A stretch of 64,000 nt of DNA from Streptomyces sp. P3 (GTDB lineage: Bacteria > Actinomycetota > Actinomycetes > Streptomycetales > Streptomycetaceae): positions 1,860,001 through 1,924,000 of the forward strand of contig JAFEKX020000001.1 in the NCBI GenBank assembly GCA_016893485.2. Direction: 5' to 3'. Below are positions 51,748-62,249 of the stretch, piece by piece. Under the pieces are notes generated by a model, which worked only from the letters and a program-made list of their open reading frames with translations, made no database searches and had not been told where the DNA came from. A program made the position numbers and the translations under genes. Numbering within the stretch: position 1 is the first letter of the stretch; the number at the start of each line of letters is the position of its first letter.

Positions 51748-53347
51748 GGCAGCCCGGCGGACGGGTCGTCGCCGGGTCTTCGAGTCTCCGCGGCTGTCGA
51801 CGCGGCGGGCGAGGCATGAGGGTCCGGCGCGGTTGAGCGCGCCGGACCGTTCGGCGTGCCGTCGGCAGGCCGTGCGTCCGCGGCCAGCGGCTCGGCCGCG
51901 ACAACGCCGAGGCTGGGCTCCACCGAGGGCGGCAACTCGGCCGACCGTTCGCCCGTTCCCCGCGCCGCCAACGGATACGGCATCGGCACGGGCCCGGCCG
52001 CCACGCCCTCCACCTCCCGCGTCACCAACGGCAAGGGTTCCGCCGGCTCCAGCTCCGGATCGTCGGTCCGGAACGTCCGCACCCTCCCCGGTCCCGAATC
52101 CTCCGGCGTCTCAAACCGGACGGTGACCCGCCCCAGCCCGCTGCCCTGCACCCACCCGTGCCCGAACCCGGCGTGCCGCACATCGTGCCCCCGCGGGCCA
52201 GCGCTGCTCCGCCGGGGCCGCCGGCTCCTCACCGGGCGCCTCCGTGTGCTCCTCCTCAAGCAGGTCGACCTGCTCCCCGGCAGCCTGCGCGAACAGGTCC
52301 TCCTGCGTGTAGTCGGCGAGCCCGGAGACACCCACGCCGAGCAGCCGCACCCCGCCCGTGGTGTCCACGGAGTTCAGCAGCCGGGCCGCGGCCTCCCGCA
52401 CCACCCCGGGTCGTCCGTGGGCCCGCGCAGCGTCTCGGACCGGGTCAGCGTCGAGAAGTCGTAGCGCCGCACCTTCAGCACGATCGTCCGCCCGGACAGT
52501 CCGGCCGCCCGCAGCCGCCGTACGCACCGGTCGGCGAGCCGCTGCACCTCGAGGCCGACCCTGGTCCGGTCGTGGATGTCCACGTCGTACGTGTCCTCGA
52601 CCGACACCGACTTGGTCTCCCGCTCGGCCACCACGGGCCGCTCGTCGTGGGCCAGCGCCATCGCGTAGAGCCCGTGCCCGTGCGCCTTGCCGACCAGCCG
52701 TACGAGCTCGTCCTCGCCCGCCTCGGCGATCTCGTCGACCGTGGTGATCCCGGCCCGCCGCAGATGGTCACCCGTCGCGGGGCCGACCCCCGGCAGCGTG
52801 CGCACCGACAGCGGTCCCAGCAGCGCCCGCTCGGTCCCCGGCTCGATCATCACAAGACCATCGGGCTTGGCACGCTCGGAGGCGATCTTCGCGATCATCT
52901 TGGAGGCGGCGAGTCCCACCGACCCGGTGAGCCCCGTGACCGCCCGTATGTCCGCCCGCAGCCGCTCCCCCGTCAGCTGCGCGGACGCGGCGTCCCAGGC
53001 CACTCCCCGGCCTCCAGGTCCACGAACGCCTCGTCCAGGCTCAGCGGCTCCACCAGTGGCGACAGCGCCCGCAGCAGCCCCATCACCTGCTCGCTGATCG
53101 ACCGGTAGAACCCGAAACGCGGCACGAGATACGCGGCGTTCGGCGCGAGCCGCCGCGCCTGGGCCATGGGCATCGCCGAATTCACCCCGAAGACCCGCGC
53201 CTCGTACGACGCGGTGGCCACCACCCCGCGCGGCCCGAGCCCGCCCACGACGACGGCCTTCCCGCGCAGGCTCGGCTTGGACGCCTGCTCCGCCGAGGCG
53301 AAGAAGGCATCCATGTCGAGATGCAGGATGGTCGGCGCGGTTCTCAC
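51669..53347 (-). CDS. dinB: DNA polymerase IV (Y family, frameshifted)
   Basis: About 560 residues with an unusually long tail. The palm begins [19 protein letters not shown] with metal ligands in LDMDAFF and [10 protein letters not shown]; the thumb has HhH motif [18 protein letters not shown], and the little finger [12 protein letters not shown] and [14 protein letters not shown]. Breaks lie near 53005, 52400 and 52205. Beyond the little finger is a ~200-residue acidic/proline-rich tail with [19 protein letters not shown]. Translesion synthesis is the family role. The tail reads into the PRC-barrel gene, so an unseen frame break may hide an earlier stop. Confidence 0.9.
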
Positions 53348-53404
53348 ATCTCCGATGCTGCCCTACGCCACTGACAATGCCCCGCCACGGCTCCCGCCGG
53401 GCCC

Positions 53405-53902
53405 TCAGACGGCCCGGTTGCGCCGCCTGGCCAGCTCGTCCGCGGGGTTGGACCCGACGAGTGTCTCGCCGGTGTCGACGCGCTCCCCGTGCAGCTGCGA
53501 CAGGGCGCTCTCGACGTCCCGCCCACGACCCCCACGGCGATGCCGAAGACGCCCTGGCCGCCCTGGAGCAGCGCGTGGACCTCGTCCGGGAGGTGCACTC
53601 GTAGACCGTGGCGCCGTCGCTCATGAGCGTCATGCGCTCCAGATCGCGGAAGCCGCACTCCCTGAGGTGCAGGACGGCGCTGCGGATGTTCTGCAGCGAC
53701 ACCCCGTGTCGAGGAACCGCTTGACGATCTTCAGGACGACGACGTCCCGGAAGCTGTAGAGCCGCTGCGTCCCCGACCCGTGTGCGGGCCGCACGCTGGG
53801 CTCGACGAGCCCGGTGCGCGCCCAGTAGTCCAGTTGCCGATAGGTGATGCCGGCCGCCGCACAGGCCGTGGGGCCCCGGTAGCCGATCTCCTCGGACGCC
53901 AT
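53405..53902 (-). CDS. MerR family regulator (Rv1830-like, frameshifted)
   Basis: About 166 residues. ATG 53902 (GGAGGGG upstream) is preferred to GTG 53929. It starts MASEEIGYRGPTACAAAGIT, and the winged helix is ITYRQLDYWARTGLVEPSV with RLYSFRDVVVLKIVKRFLDTG. After a break near 53705 comes NIRSAVLHLRECGFRDLERM and, past another near 53520, RVDTGETLVGSNPADELARR. Gene order matches the mycobacterial MerR gene next to DUF151. Likely a growth or division-linked regulator, by synteny. Confidence 0.87.
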
Positions 53903-54260
53903 GGACGTCGCCCCTCCGCTGCTCGGCACTGCCGCCGGCCGCTGCGGAATGCGATCGGCCGTACTGCCGTGAAGCGGGTACGGACCTCTGTCCCCGAAAC
54001 TGCGTTCCGGGGCACCCCAGCCGTACCGTCGCCGCTGCTTCTCACGCCGACCTCCGTCCTTGACCTGCCTTCTCGACGGTAGGCAGTCACCAGGGGTGCG
54101 TCAACGATCGCCACACTCGGCACGCCGAGTGATAATCACCCAAGGAGTGGTTTCCCGTGTCCCACCGCGGGGAAAGGCTAGCCGAATGCGCTCGCGGAGG
54201 GCCGCAGGACGCTCTCACACGCCGGTGGCAAATGCCAGCATTTTCTGGCCGGCCCTCGGC

Positions 54261-54733
54261 TCACTGGCTGTTGGTACCGAAGTCCTCGGGCGAGATCTGG
54301 TCGAGGAACTCGCGGAACTTCTCCACCTCGTCCTCCTGCTCGTCCGGGATCGCGATGCCCGCGTCGTCGAGCACACCGTCGCTGCCGTAGATCGGCGTCC
54401 CGGTGCGCAGGGCGAGCGCTATGGCGTCGGACGGGCGGGCGCTCACCTCGACGCCGCTGGCGAAGACCAGCTCCGCGTAGAAGACGCCCTCCCGCAGATC
54501 CGTGATGCGCACTTCGGTCAGCTCCTGGCCGACGGCCTCCAGCACGTCCTTGAACAGGTCGTGGGTCAGCGGTCGTGCGGGGGCCATGCCCTGCTGCGCG
54601 AAGGCGATCGCCGTCGCCTCCCGGGCCCGATCCAGATGGGGAGGTAGCGGTCGCCTCCCACTTCACGCAGGAGCACGATCGGTTGGTTGGAGGGCATTTC
54701 GACCCGGACACCTACGACATCGAGCTCGTTCAC
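54261..54733 (-). CDS. DUF151 bifunctional nuclease-type protein (frameshifted)
   Basis: About 157 residues from GTG 54733 (VNELDVVGVRVEMPSNQPIV). One base is lost near 54640; then EATAIAFAQQGMAPARPLTHDLF, VFYAELVFASGVEVSARPSDAIALALRTG and the acidic tail DEQEDEVEKFREFLDQ follow, all typical for DUF151. Plant relatives were called bifunctional nucleases; bacterial activity is unproven. It lies between the two MerR genes as in mycobacteria. Confidence 0.9.
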
Positions 54734-54818
54734 ACAGCAACCCTAGGCCGTGCCCGGGACGTTTGGGTAGTCGGGCCGAGAACGGGTGACCGATCAGGCA
54801 GCCGTAGAACCGCCCGTC

Positions 54819-55557
54819 TCAGGGCAGACGCACGCCGAGCGCGGTCTGCACCAGGGCCGCGTGCAGCTTCACCGTGAGCCCGGCCAGCTCCTTCGTACGG
54901 GCCTCCGCGTGGGCCCTGGTCTGCGGATTGCGGTGACGCTTGAGCGGGGCCACCACCTGGTCGACGAGCCCGGCCTCACGGTCGGCGGCGGCCTTCATCA
55001 CGCGCAGATGCCTCGGTTCGATCCCGAACCGCCCGAGCTCGAGGACAAGTCCGGCCACGGTGACGGCTTCCGCGTCGTACACGCCGTCCGGCAGCGGGGC
55101 GATGAGTCCGTACGACTCCCACTCCTCGAGCTCCTGCTCGCCGATCCCGGCGGCGGCCATCAGCTCGGCCCGGCCGATCCGGGCCGCGGTGGGCCCCTCC
55201 ACGGGCTCCAGGACGGCCTCGCCGTCCCGCTGACGCCCGACGGTGGGCAGGGGGCGCCGCCTCGCCGCGCGCCATGGCGTCGAGGTGCTCGCGGATCACC
55301 TTGAGCGGCAGATAGTGGTCCCGCTGCATCCTCAGGACATGGCCGAGGCGCTCTACGTCGGCGGGGCTGAACTTGCGGTACCCGGACGGGGTCCGCTGCG
55401 GCTCGATGAGGCCCTCCGACTCCAGGAACCGAATCTTGGAGATGGTGACTTCGGGGAACTCGTCACGCAACAGGGTCAGCACCGTGCCGATGCTCATCAG
55501 GCCAGTGTCCGCGGCGGCGGTGCCGTGTCCGGCACCGCCGCTCGGTGTTTGAAGCAT
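54819..55557 (-). CDS. ftsR: FtsR-type MerR regulator (frameshifted)
   Basis: About 246 residues. After a short Gly/Ala-rich start, [20 protein letters not shown] and [20 protein letters not shown] form the MerR winged helix, then [24 protein letters not shown] break near 55250 leads to the C-terminal domain [21 protein letters not shown] and [20 protein letters not shown] sequence. Position directly behind the FHA gene is that of FtsR, which controls ftsZ in Corynebacterium. Division control is therefore the expected role. Confidence 0.9.
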
Positions 55558-55598
55558 GGACCTTCCTGGGGAATCCCCGGACCCAGTCCGAGGGAGGG

Positions 55599-56351
55599 TC
55601 AGTAACCCCGCTGGCTCGCGTAGAACACCAGCCGGTACTTGCCGATCTGCACCTCGTCACCGTTCGCCAGCGAGACCGAGTCGATGCGCTCGCGGTTGAC
55701 GTACGTGCCGTTGAGGCTGCCGACGTCGGCGACCGTGAACGAACCGTCAGGAGAGCGCCGGAACTCCACATGGCGGCGCGAGACCGTCACGTCGTCCAGG
55801 AAGATGTCGCTCTGCGGATGACGGCCGGCCGTGGTCAGCTCGCCGTCCAGCAGGAAGCGGCTGCCCGAGTTCGGACCGCGACGGACCACCAGCAGCGCCG
55901 AGCCCAACGGCAGGGCGTCGACGGCGGCCTGCGCCTCCGGGGAGAGCGTGGGCATCTGCGTCTGCCCGGTCACTTCGGCGTCGTAGGCCTCAAGACCGGA
56001 GATGGAGATCGTGGAGGTCGTCTCGGACGGACGCTCCGGGGTCGCGCCGGGACGCAGCGGCGCACCACAGTTGGAACAGAAGCGGCTGTTCTCCGCGTTG
56101 CGGTTACCGCACCTCGTACACACCAGGGCCGACATAGGGGAAAACCCTCCACCCGTACTTGAGGTTGACGGTTGCCCGAAACCTATGTCGCCGGACTGCG
56201 CAGGGTCAACCGACGGCGCGCCCTGGCCCGCGACCTGGTCGCGGAACAGCGGGCGCTGGCCTTCTGCGTCCGGTTGTGCGCGGTGGCGAGCGGTCTGATT
56301 GTCGCTGCTCTCTTTCGCACTCTTGCCGAACAACTTCGCAAACAACTTCAC
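55599..56351 (-). CDS. garA: GarA/OdhI-like FHA protein with N-terminal extension
   Basis: Intact, 250 residues from GTG 56351 (AGGGGA upstream). Residues 1-72 are a basic, then polar extension ([17 protein letters not shown]). Next is a zinc ribbon, CTRCGNRN and FCSNCG, then a PETTSTIS-like phospho-site region (SETTSTIS) and the FHA domain with [19 protein letters not shown] and [10 protein letters not shown]. GarA inhibits 2-oxoglutarate dehydrogenase and controls glutamate metabolism after phosphorylation of its ETT motif by Ser/Thr kinases. An inner ATG at 56135 with GGAGGG could make a short form starting at the zinc ribbon. Confidence 0.92.
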   Translation of the reverse strand: MKLFAKLFGKSAKESSDNQTARHRAQPDAEGQRPLFRDQVAGQGAPSVDPAQSGDIGFGQPSTSSTGGGFSPMSALVCTRCGNRNAENSRFCSNCGAPLRPGATPERPSETTSTISISGLEAYDAEVTGQTQMPTLSPEAQAAVDALPLGSALLVVRRGPNSGSRFLLDGELTTAGRHPQSDIFLDDVTVSRRHVEFRRSPDGSFTVADVGSLNGTYVNRERIDSVSLANGDEVQIGKYRLVFYASQRGY

Positions 56352-56538
56352 GGGCGATTCCCCTTGACCGAAACAGACCCGCCCGTGGGGCAGGACGAAC
56401 CCTGATTGAACACACCGGTTGACCCGGACATCCTCACAACGTCCGTATCCACCAGACAGTTTCCACCACGCACCACCCAATCGGTGCGTCGACCCCGCAA
56501 CCTCATGCCCTCGCCGGACGGTCCCCATGCACCCCGGT

Positions 56539-57375
56539 TCACCGGGAGGACGACCGAGCGTAGTCAGGCTGCTTCGCGGCCCGCAAGGCATCCACGACGA
56601 TCTTGGCCGACCGCCCGACGGTAACGGTGGCCTGCTCCTTCTCGAGAGTCTGCACCACGCCTCCAGGGATGTTGAGCGCCGGTTCGAGGTCCTGCGGCTT
56701 GCCGATGACCTTGAAACGATACGGAGCGTTGATCTTGTTCCCGTCGACGCTCACGCTCTTGCCGGAGTCCGACAGATACGTGTTGGCCACGACCCGCACA
56801 CCGTTCACCTGGATCGCCTCCGCGCCGGCCGCGCGCAGCTCCTGGATCGCGTCGAGCAGCATGTCCGCCTCGACCGTTCCCTTCGTGTCGTCGATGGTCA
56901 TCGTGATGCCGGGTCCCTGCGCGGCCACGGTGCCCGCCAGAATGCCGAGTTGCTTCTCCTTCTCGGCCGTCTGCTTGCGGGCCTCCTCGGCCTGGTCGGA
57001 GCTGTTCTCCAGCTCGTCGCGCTGTTTCTGCAGACCCTGCTTCTCGTCCTCAAGACGCTGAGTACGGTCATCCAGTTCATCGAGAATGCGAACAAGATCT
57101 TCCTGACGTGCCCCACGGAGCGCGCTGTCGCTGTTGCTGTTGGACGCGACCTGCACGGCCAGCCCGAAACCGAGGCCGAACAGCAGCACGGCGACGATGA
57201 GTTGGGCCCGGCTCACACGCGGCGGCCACAGCCCCTGCACCAGTCGCTGCCGACCGGTCACCCCGGACGCGGCCGGCTCTCCCGGAACCGGCGCCTCCGT
57301 GGAAGCGGACGCCGTCACCTCGTCGGGCAGTTCCCTGCGCAGCCGGTGTTCGGGCCGCTCGTCTTCGTGGCTCAT
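56539..57375 (-). CDS. DUF881 membrane protein (second copy)
   Basis: Intact, 278 residues; ATG 57375, although GTG 57384 overlapping the Sbp stop is possible. A 60-residue cytoplasmic tail, one helix (LIVAVLLFGLGFGLAVQV), a coiled coil of about 60 residues rich in Glu, Gln and Lys (DEKQGLQKQRDELENSS), and the DUF881 domain with GPGITMTIDDTKG, ELRAAGAEAIQVNGVRVV and YRFKVIGKP. The domain faces outside. Function is unknown; DUF881 genes flank sbp in most actinobacteria. Confidence 0.93.
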   Translation of the reverse strand: MSHEDERPEHRLRRELPDEVTASASTEAPVPGEPAASGVTGRQRLVQGLWPPRVSRAQLIVAVLLFGLGFGLAVQVASNSNSDSALRGARQEDLVRILDELDDRTQRLEDEKQGLQKQRDELENSSDQAEEARKQTAEKEKQLGILAGTVAAQGPGITMTIDDTKGTVEADMLLDAIQELRAAGAEAIQVNGVRVVANTYLSDSGKSVSVDGNKINAPYRFKVIGKPQDLEPALNIPGGVVQTLEKEQATVTVGRSAKIVVDALRAAKQPDYARSSSR

Positions 57376-57380
57376 CGACG

Positions 57381-57713
57381 TCACGCCCGGAAGACGTGCC
57401 GGCGAATGGCCGCGGCGTTGGAGAAGATCCGGATGCCGAGGACGACCACCACACCCGTCGACAGTTGAGCACCGACGCCCAACTTGTCGCCCAGGAACAC
57501 GATCAGGGCGGCCACGACCACGTTCGACAGGAACGACACCACGAAGACCTTGTCGTCGAAGATCCCGTCGAGCATGGCCCGCAGCCCACCGAAGACGGCG
57601 TCGAGCGCCGCGACCACGGCGATCGGCAGATAGGGCTCCACCACCACCGGCACCTCAGGCCGGACCAGGATTCCGGCCACCACTCCCACGATGAGGCCCA
57701 GTACGGCGATCAC
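57381..57713 (-). CDS. small basic family membrane protein (DUF1290, Sbp)
   Basis: Intact, 110 residues with three helices: MIAVLGLIVGVVAGILV, FVVSFLSNVVVAALIVFLG and LSTGVVVVLGIRIFSNAAAI. PYLPIAVVAALDAVFGGLRAMLDGIFDD is the family signature. The gene overlaps the upstream DUF881 gene by four bases and touches the downstream one, so the three are translated as a unit. Sbp proteins lie near division genes in many Gram-positives. Confidence 0.95.
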   Translation of the reverse strand: MIAVLGLIVGVVAGILVRPEVPVVVEPYLPIAVVAALDAVFGGLRAMLDGIFDDKVFVVSFLSNVVVAALIVFLGDKLGVGAQLSTGVVVVLGIRIFSNAAAIRRHVFRA

Positions 57714-58545
57714 GATGTGCCCTTCTCAGTTCTCGGCTGTGCTGTACGTACGATCACACTCGGCGCGGCGGGCAGCCGGAGATCACTCTCGACGGCGATG
57801 GTCGCCCTGATGCCGTAGGTGTCCTCCAAGGCGTGCAGATACAGCCCGTCGGCACCGTTCTGGAACTTGCTGCTCAGCCGTTGGCCGTCCCCACCGCGAG
57901 CACCGTGTAGGGCGGCACCAGTGGCTTGTTGTCGACCAGTATCGCGTTGCCCGCGGCCCTGATCGCGGAGAGCGCCGTCAGCCGCTGTCCGTTGATGGAG
58001 ACGGCCTCGGCGCCCGCCGCCCACAGTCCGTTCACGACGCGCTGCATGTCGCGGTCGCGCACCCGGCCGGTGTCGGAGAAGTCGGCGGTCTCGCGCGGGT
58101 TGTCGCCGCCGCCGCTGCTGGCTTCCTTCGCGTCATTGACGACGAGCCGCACACCGGGGCCGTGCACCGCGGTGGCGCCGGAGAGCATGCTCACCAGGTC
58201 GGCCTGCCCGCTGCCGCCGCTCGTCCTCAGCGCGGCGCGCTGCCGAGCGCTCACATCGTCCCGGAGCGTGTCGACGGAGCCTTCCAGCTTGTCCGCCGAC
58301 TTGGTCTCCTTGTCGATACGGTCGATCAGCTCCTGGCGCTCCTTGGCCACCACCGGGGCGGCCACCCGCGCCTGTGCCGCACCCACGGTCACGACAAGCG
58401 CCGCCAGTACCAGGCCGGCGGCGAGACCGAGCTTCGCCCGGAGGGTCTTCGGCATGCCACTCGCGCCCGCGGCCTTCCTCCGGGCGGCGGCCTCGGCGTA
58501 ACCGTCGTCGAGGCTGTGGTCCATGACGTTGGTGAGCAGCGACAT
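57710..58545 (-). CDS. DUF881 membrane protein (first copy, frameshifted)
   Basis: About 278 residues from ATG 58545 (MSLLTNVMDHSLDDGYAEAA); a start up to 58613 is possible because no ribosome site decides it. One helix (LGLAAGLVLAALVVTVGAA), a short coiled coil, and the DUF881 domain (GPGVRLVVNDAKEASSGG, GLWAAGAEAVSINGQRLTAL, NAILVDNKPLVPPYTVLAVG). A base is lost near 57880; the end is VIVRTAQPRTEKGTS. It starts a coupled trio with sbp and the second DUF881 gene. Confidence 0.9.
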
Positions 58546-58711
58546 GGACGCGTCCAGCCGCGAAGGGCGCGTGGGTGTGCTCCGAACGGGGGCTGCTGCG
58601 GCATGCCGCACATCGTCGCACGTGGTGGCCTGTACCTCCGAATGGCCCCACCGGCGTGCCGGACAGGCCCCCTTGGGGACACTTGTCCGGCACGCGCGCG
58701 TGCTCCGTGCT

Positions 58712-61207
58712 TTACCGTCCGGCGCTGTCCACGACCGCCGACCACTCGTCCAACAGGGCCTGCGCGGAGGCGTCGTCGGGCCCTTCGGCCCACAGATGCG
58801 TGACCGCCTCGGCGACGTCAGGCAGCACCATCACCCAGCGCCCGTCGGTCTCGACGACCCGCACACCGTCCGTCGTGTCGACAAAGCGATCGCCGGCCGC
58901 CTCGACGACCCGCCGCATCACAAGTCCCTTGACGGCCCAGGGAGTCGCCAGGTCCCGCTTGAGGACATGCGCCCGCGGAATCCGGGCGTCGATCTGGCTC
59001 AGCGTCAACTGCGTCCGCGCCACCAGCCCGATCAGCCGTACGAAGGCTGCCGCGCCGTCGAAGACACTGCTGAACTCCGGGATGATGAACCCGGCCTTGC
59101 CGTCCCCGCCGAAGATGGTCGTCTCGTCACGGCCGACCCTGGTGAGGTCGTCCGGCGAGGTCGTCGTCCACTCGACCTGCGTCCCGTGATACGCCGCCAC
59201 CTGCTCGGCGATCCTCGTGGTGGTCACCGGAAGCGCCACCCGCCCGCTGCGCCGCTCCGCGGCCACCAGGTCGAGCATCACCAGCAGGGCCCGGTCGTCC
59301 TCGACGATCCGCCCCTTCTCGTCGACGAGCGACAGCCGCTCACCGACAGGGTCGAACCGCACTCCGAACGCCGCCCGCGCGGAGGCCACGATCTCGCCGA
59401 GCCGCACCAGCCCCGACCGCCGCGTGTCCGCGGTCTCCGTCGGCCTGGACTCGTCGAGACCCGGATTGATCGTCAGCGAGTCCACACCGAGCTTGCCGAG
59501 CAGGCTGGGCAGGACGAGCCCGGCGCTGCCGTTCGACGCGTCCACCACGACCTTGAGGCCGGATTCGGCGATCCCGGTCGTGTCGACGTTCCGCAGCAGA
59601 GACCCGGTGTACGAGTCGAAGACGCTGGCCGGGAAGTGCAGGTCCCCGATCTCACCGGGGAACGCACGCCGATACTCCTGCCGCGCGAACACCCGGTCCA
59701 GCTTGCGCTGACTCCCCTGCGAGAGGTCGGCGCCCTCGCTGTCGAAGAACATGATGTCGACGGAGTCCGGCACACCGGGTGTGGTCCGGATCATAATTCC
59801 GCCGGCGCTGCCCCGCGCGGTCTGCTGCCGGGCAACGGGCAGCGGCACGTTCTCCAGGTCCCGTACATCGATCGCGCTCGTCTGCAAGGCAGAGATCACC
59901 GCCCGCTTGAGCGCACGGGCGCCTCGGGAGTGGTCGCGGGCCGTGGTGACCGTGGACCCCTTCTTGAGCGTCGTGGCGTAGGCACCGGCAAGACGTACGA
60001 CCAGTTCCGGTGTGATCTCGACGTTCAGGATCCCGGAGACACCGCGTGCGCCGAAGAGATGCGCCTGCCCTCTGGACTCCCAGATCACCGATGTGTTGAC
60101 GAAGGCGCCGGCTTCGATCGTCTTGAACGGGTAGACCCGCACATTGCCCTGCACGATCGATTCTTCACCGATCAGGCACTCGTCACCGATGACGGCGCCG
60201 TCCTCGATCCGCGCGGCACGCATGATGTCGGTGTTCTTTCCGACGACGCAGCCCCGCAGATTGCTGTGCTGGCCGACGTACACGTTGTCGTGCACGACGG
60301 CCCGGTGCAGGAAAGCCCCGGACTTCACGACGACGTTGGAACCGATGACCGTGTGCTCACGGATTTCGGCACCGGACTCGACCTTCGCGTAGTCACCGAT
60401 GTACAGCGGCCCACGGAGAACCGCGTCCGGGTGCACCTCGGCGCCTTCGGCCACCCACACGCCAGGCGACAGCTCGAAGCCGTCGATCTCGACGTCGACC
60501 TTGCCCTCCAGGACATCGGCCTGCGCCTTCACATAGCTCTCGTGGGTGCCGACGTCTTCCCAGTAGCCCTCGGCGATAAAGCCGTAGACCGGCTTGCCTT
60601 CCTTCATCAGCTGCGGGAAGACATCGCCGGACCAGTCGACCGGAACGTCGGCATCGACATAGTCGAAGACCTCGGGCTCCATCACGTAGATGCCCGTGTT
60701 CACGGTGTCCGAGAAGACCTGCCCCCAGGTCGGCTTCTCGAGGAACCGCTCGACCTTTCCCTCTTCGTCGACGATGGTGATGCCGAATTCCAGCGGATTG
60801 GGCACCCGGGTCAGACAGACAGTGACCAGAGCGCCTTTCTCCTTGTGGAAATTGATCAGTTCGGTGAGGTCGAAGTCGGTCAGGGCATCACCGGAGATGA
60901 CGAGGAAGGCATCGTCCTTCAACGCCTCTTCAGCGTTCTTGACGCTTCCGGCGGTACCGAGTGGCTTCTCCTCATTGGCATACGAGAGCTCCATCCCGAG
61001 CTCTTCGCCGTCACCGAAGTAGTTCTTGACCAGTGAGGCCAGGAACTGCACGGTGACTACGGTCTCATTGAGCCCATGCCTTTTGAGCAGCCTGAGCACG
61101 TGCTCCATGATCGGTCGATTGACCACGGGCAACAGTGGCTTGGGCATGCTTGAGGTCATGGGGCGAAGGCGTGTGCCTTCGCCTCCGGCCATCACTACGG
61201 CCTTCAT
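58712..61207 (-). CDS. NDP-sugar pyrophosphorylase with degenerate phosphomannomutase-like domain
   Basis: Intact, 831 residues. Residues 1-235: nucleotidyltransferase, [18 protein letters not shown] with the G-x-G-T-R-L motif, catalytic Asp in VISGDALTD, and [13 protein letters not shown]. About 250-365: left-handed beta-helix repeats ([19 protein letters not shown]). About 380-831: a phosphohexomutase-like fold. The pyrophosphorylase half probably makes GDP-mannose; such Streptomyces proteins are annotated as mannose-1-phosphate guanylyltransferases. In the mutase half the phosphoserine loop TASHNP reads TTPGVP, and DGDGDR reads DPVGER, so mutase activity is unlikely. It lies between the phosphatidyltransferase gene and the DUF881 trio. 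Confidence 0.9.
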   Translation of the reverse strand: MKAVVMAGGEGTRLRPMTSSMPKPLLPVVNRPIMEHVLRLLKRHGLNETVVTVQFLASLVKNYFGDGEELGMELSYANEEKPLGTAGSVKNAEEALKDDAFLVISGDALTDFDLTELINFHKEKGALVTVCLTRVPNPLEFGITIVDEEGKVERFLEKPTWGQVFSDTVNTGIYVMEPEVFDYVDADVPVDWSGDVFPQLMKEGKPVYGFIAEGYWEDVGTHESYVKAQADVLEGKVDVEIDGFELSPGVWVAEGAEVHPDAVLRGPLYIGDYAKVESGAEIREHTVIGSNVVVKSGAFLHRAVVHDNVYVGQHSNLRGCVVGKNTDIMRAARIEDGAVIGDECLIGEESIVQGNVRVYPFKTIEAGAFVNTSVIWESRGQAHLFGARGVSGILNVEITPELVVRLAGAYATTLKKGSTVTTARDHSRGARALKRAVISALQTSAIDVRDLENVPLPVARQQTARGSAGGIMIRTTPGVPDSVDIMFFDSEGADLSQGSQRKLDRVFARQEYRRAFPGEIGDLHFPASVFDSYTGSLLRNVDTTGIAESGLKVVVDASNGSAGLVLPSLLGKLGVDSLTINPGLDESRPTETADTRRSGLVRLGEIVASARAAFGVRFDPVGERLSLVDEKGRIVEDDRALLVMLDLVAAERRSGRVALPVTTTRIAEQVAAYHGTQVEWTTTSPDDLTRVGRDETTIFGGDGKAGFIIPEFSSVFDGAAAFVRLIGLVARTQLTLSQIDARIPRAHVLKRDLATPWAVKGLVMRRVVEAAGDRFVDTTDGVRVVETDGRWVMVLPDVAEAVTHLWAEGPDDASAQALLDEWSAVVDSAGR

Positions 61208-61322
61208 GTCGGAAGCGTCCTCCTCTGCGAGACGACGGTCTAGCCGACTTCACCAGTCCTGATTGTCCCGCACTTTTCCGCAACGGGCCATCGAGCGACT
61301 GTTACCGCCCCAATCGGCACGG

Positions 61323-61932
61323 TCAGTCGGCCATGGCGTCCGCACGCAGTAGGCGGCGGACTTGTACCACGTACAGGACTCCTGCCCACCAATAGAGGGT
61401 TGTACCCCATCCTGCGAACGCCCATCCGAAAATCGCTGCGAGTGAGGGCAGCCATCCACTTCCGTCACTGAGCAGCAGCAACGGGAAGGCGTACATCAGG
61501 TTGAACGTGGCGGCCTTGCCGAGGAAGTTCACCTGCAGCGGCGGATAGCCGTGCCGCCTGAGGATGCCCACCACCACCAGCAGGACCAGCTCACGCGCCA
61601 GCAACACGGCCGTCAACCAGATTGGCAGGATCTCGCGCCAGGTGAGCCCGACGAGAGTCGAGAGAATGTAGAGCCGGTCCGCGGCGGGATCAAGAAGCCG
61701 GCCGAGACTGCTGATCTGGTTCCAGCGCCGCGCGAGCTTGCCGTCCAGGTAGTCGCTGATCCCGCTCAGCATCAGCACCAGAAGCGCCCAGCCGTCGCTC
61801 TTGGGGCCGCCGAACTCGGGCCTGAGGATCAACCCACAGGAAGATGGGTACGCCGACCAGGCGCGCCATACTGAGGATGTTCGGGATGGTGAGCACCCGG
61901 TCTGTCTGGACGCGGGTCTCCTGGACCTCCAC
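61323..61932 (-). CDS. CDP-alcohol phosphatidyltransferase (PgsA-type, frameshifted)
   Basis: About 203 residues. GTG 61932 with AGGAGG six bases upstream: VEVQETRVQTDRVLTIPNILSM. One base is lost near 61825. The catalytic motif D-x2-D-G-x2-A-R-x8-G-x3-D-x3-D is complete in SDYLDGKLARRW followed by GRLLDPAADRLY. Five to six helices follow. The family transfers a phosphatidyl group from CDP-diacylglycerol to an alcohol; mycobacterial PgsA2 holds the same genomic place. It is the first protein gene after the rRNA operon. Confidence 0.92.
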
Positions 61933-61986
61933 CCGGGGCCTCCTGTGGGAAAACGTGCCGATGATTCCCCGAACCTTACCCCAACG

Positions 61987-62033
61987 CAAAAAGCTCTGGC
62001 TCTTGGGCTGCATGCCCAAGAGCCAGAGCTCTA
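61987..62033 (-). terminator. rRNA operon terminator
   Basis: A perfect 17-pair stem: AGCTCTGGCTCTTGGGC (61992-62008) with its exact complement at 62014-62030 and a five-base loop, followed on the minus strand by a T-run (TTTTTGCG). This is a textbook intrinsic terminator just past 5S. Confidence 0.95.
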
Positions 62034-62040
62034 AAAGGAG

Positions 62041-62157
62041 TTCGGCGGCGTCCTACTCTCCCACGGGGTCCCCCTGCAGTACCATCGGCGCTGTAAGGCT
62101 TAGCTTCCGGGTTCGGAATGTAACCGGGCGTTTCCCTCACGCTATGACCACCGAAAC
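62041..62157 (-). rRNA. rrf: 5S ribosomal RNA
   Basis: The minus strand reads GTTTCGGTGGTCATAGCGTG at the 5' end, has CCCGGTTACATTCCGAACCC in the conserved loop B/helix III region, and ends GGAGAGTAGGACGCCGCCG. Length 117, as usual in Streptomyces. It is 92 bases after 23S and directly before the terminator. Confidence 0.97.
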
Positions 62158-62249
62158 ACTATGAAACAGACAACCGCACCACACCCCGCAGAACCCAGGG
62201 ATATGGGGTTGTTCGTGGTTTCAGAACCAACACAGTGGACGCGAGCAAC
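62158..62249 (-). other. 23S-5S spacer
   Basis: 92 bases of AT-richer spacer with no tRNA. CCCGCAGAACCCAGGGATAT on the plus strand lies within it. It should contain processing sites, but none can be placed exactly. Confidence 0.7.

Noticed and set aside
58523..61036. Open frame of 837 codons on the plus strand
   Set aside because: It lies antisense to the intact sugar nucleotidyltransferase gene, has Arg/Asp/Gly/His-rich composition typical of a shadow frame, and has no ribosome site.
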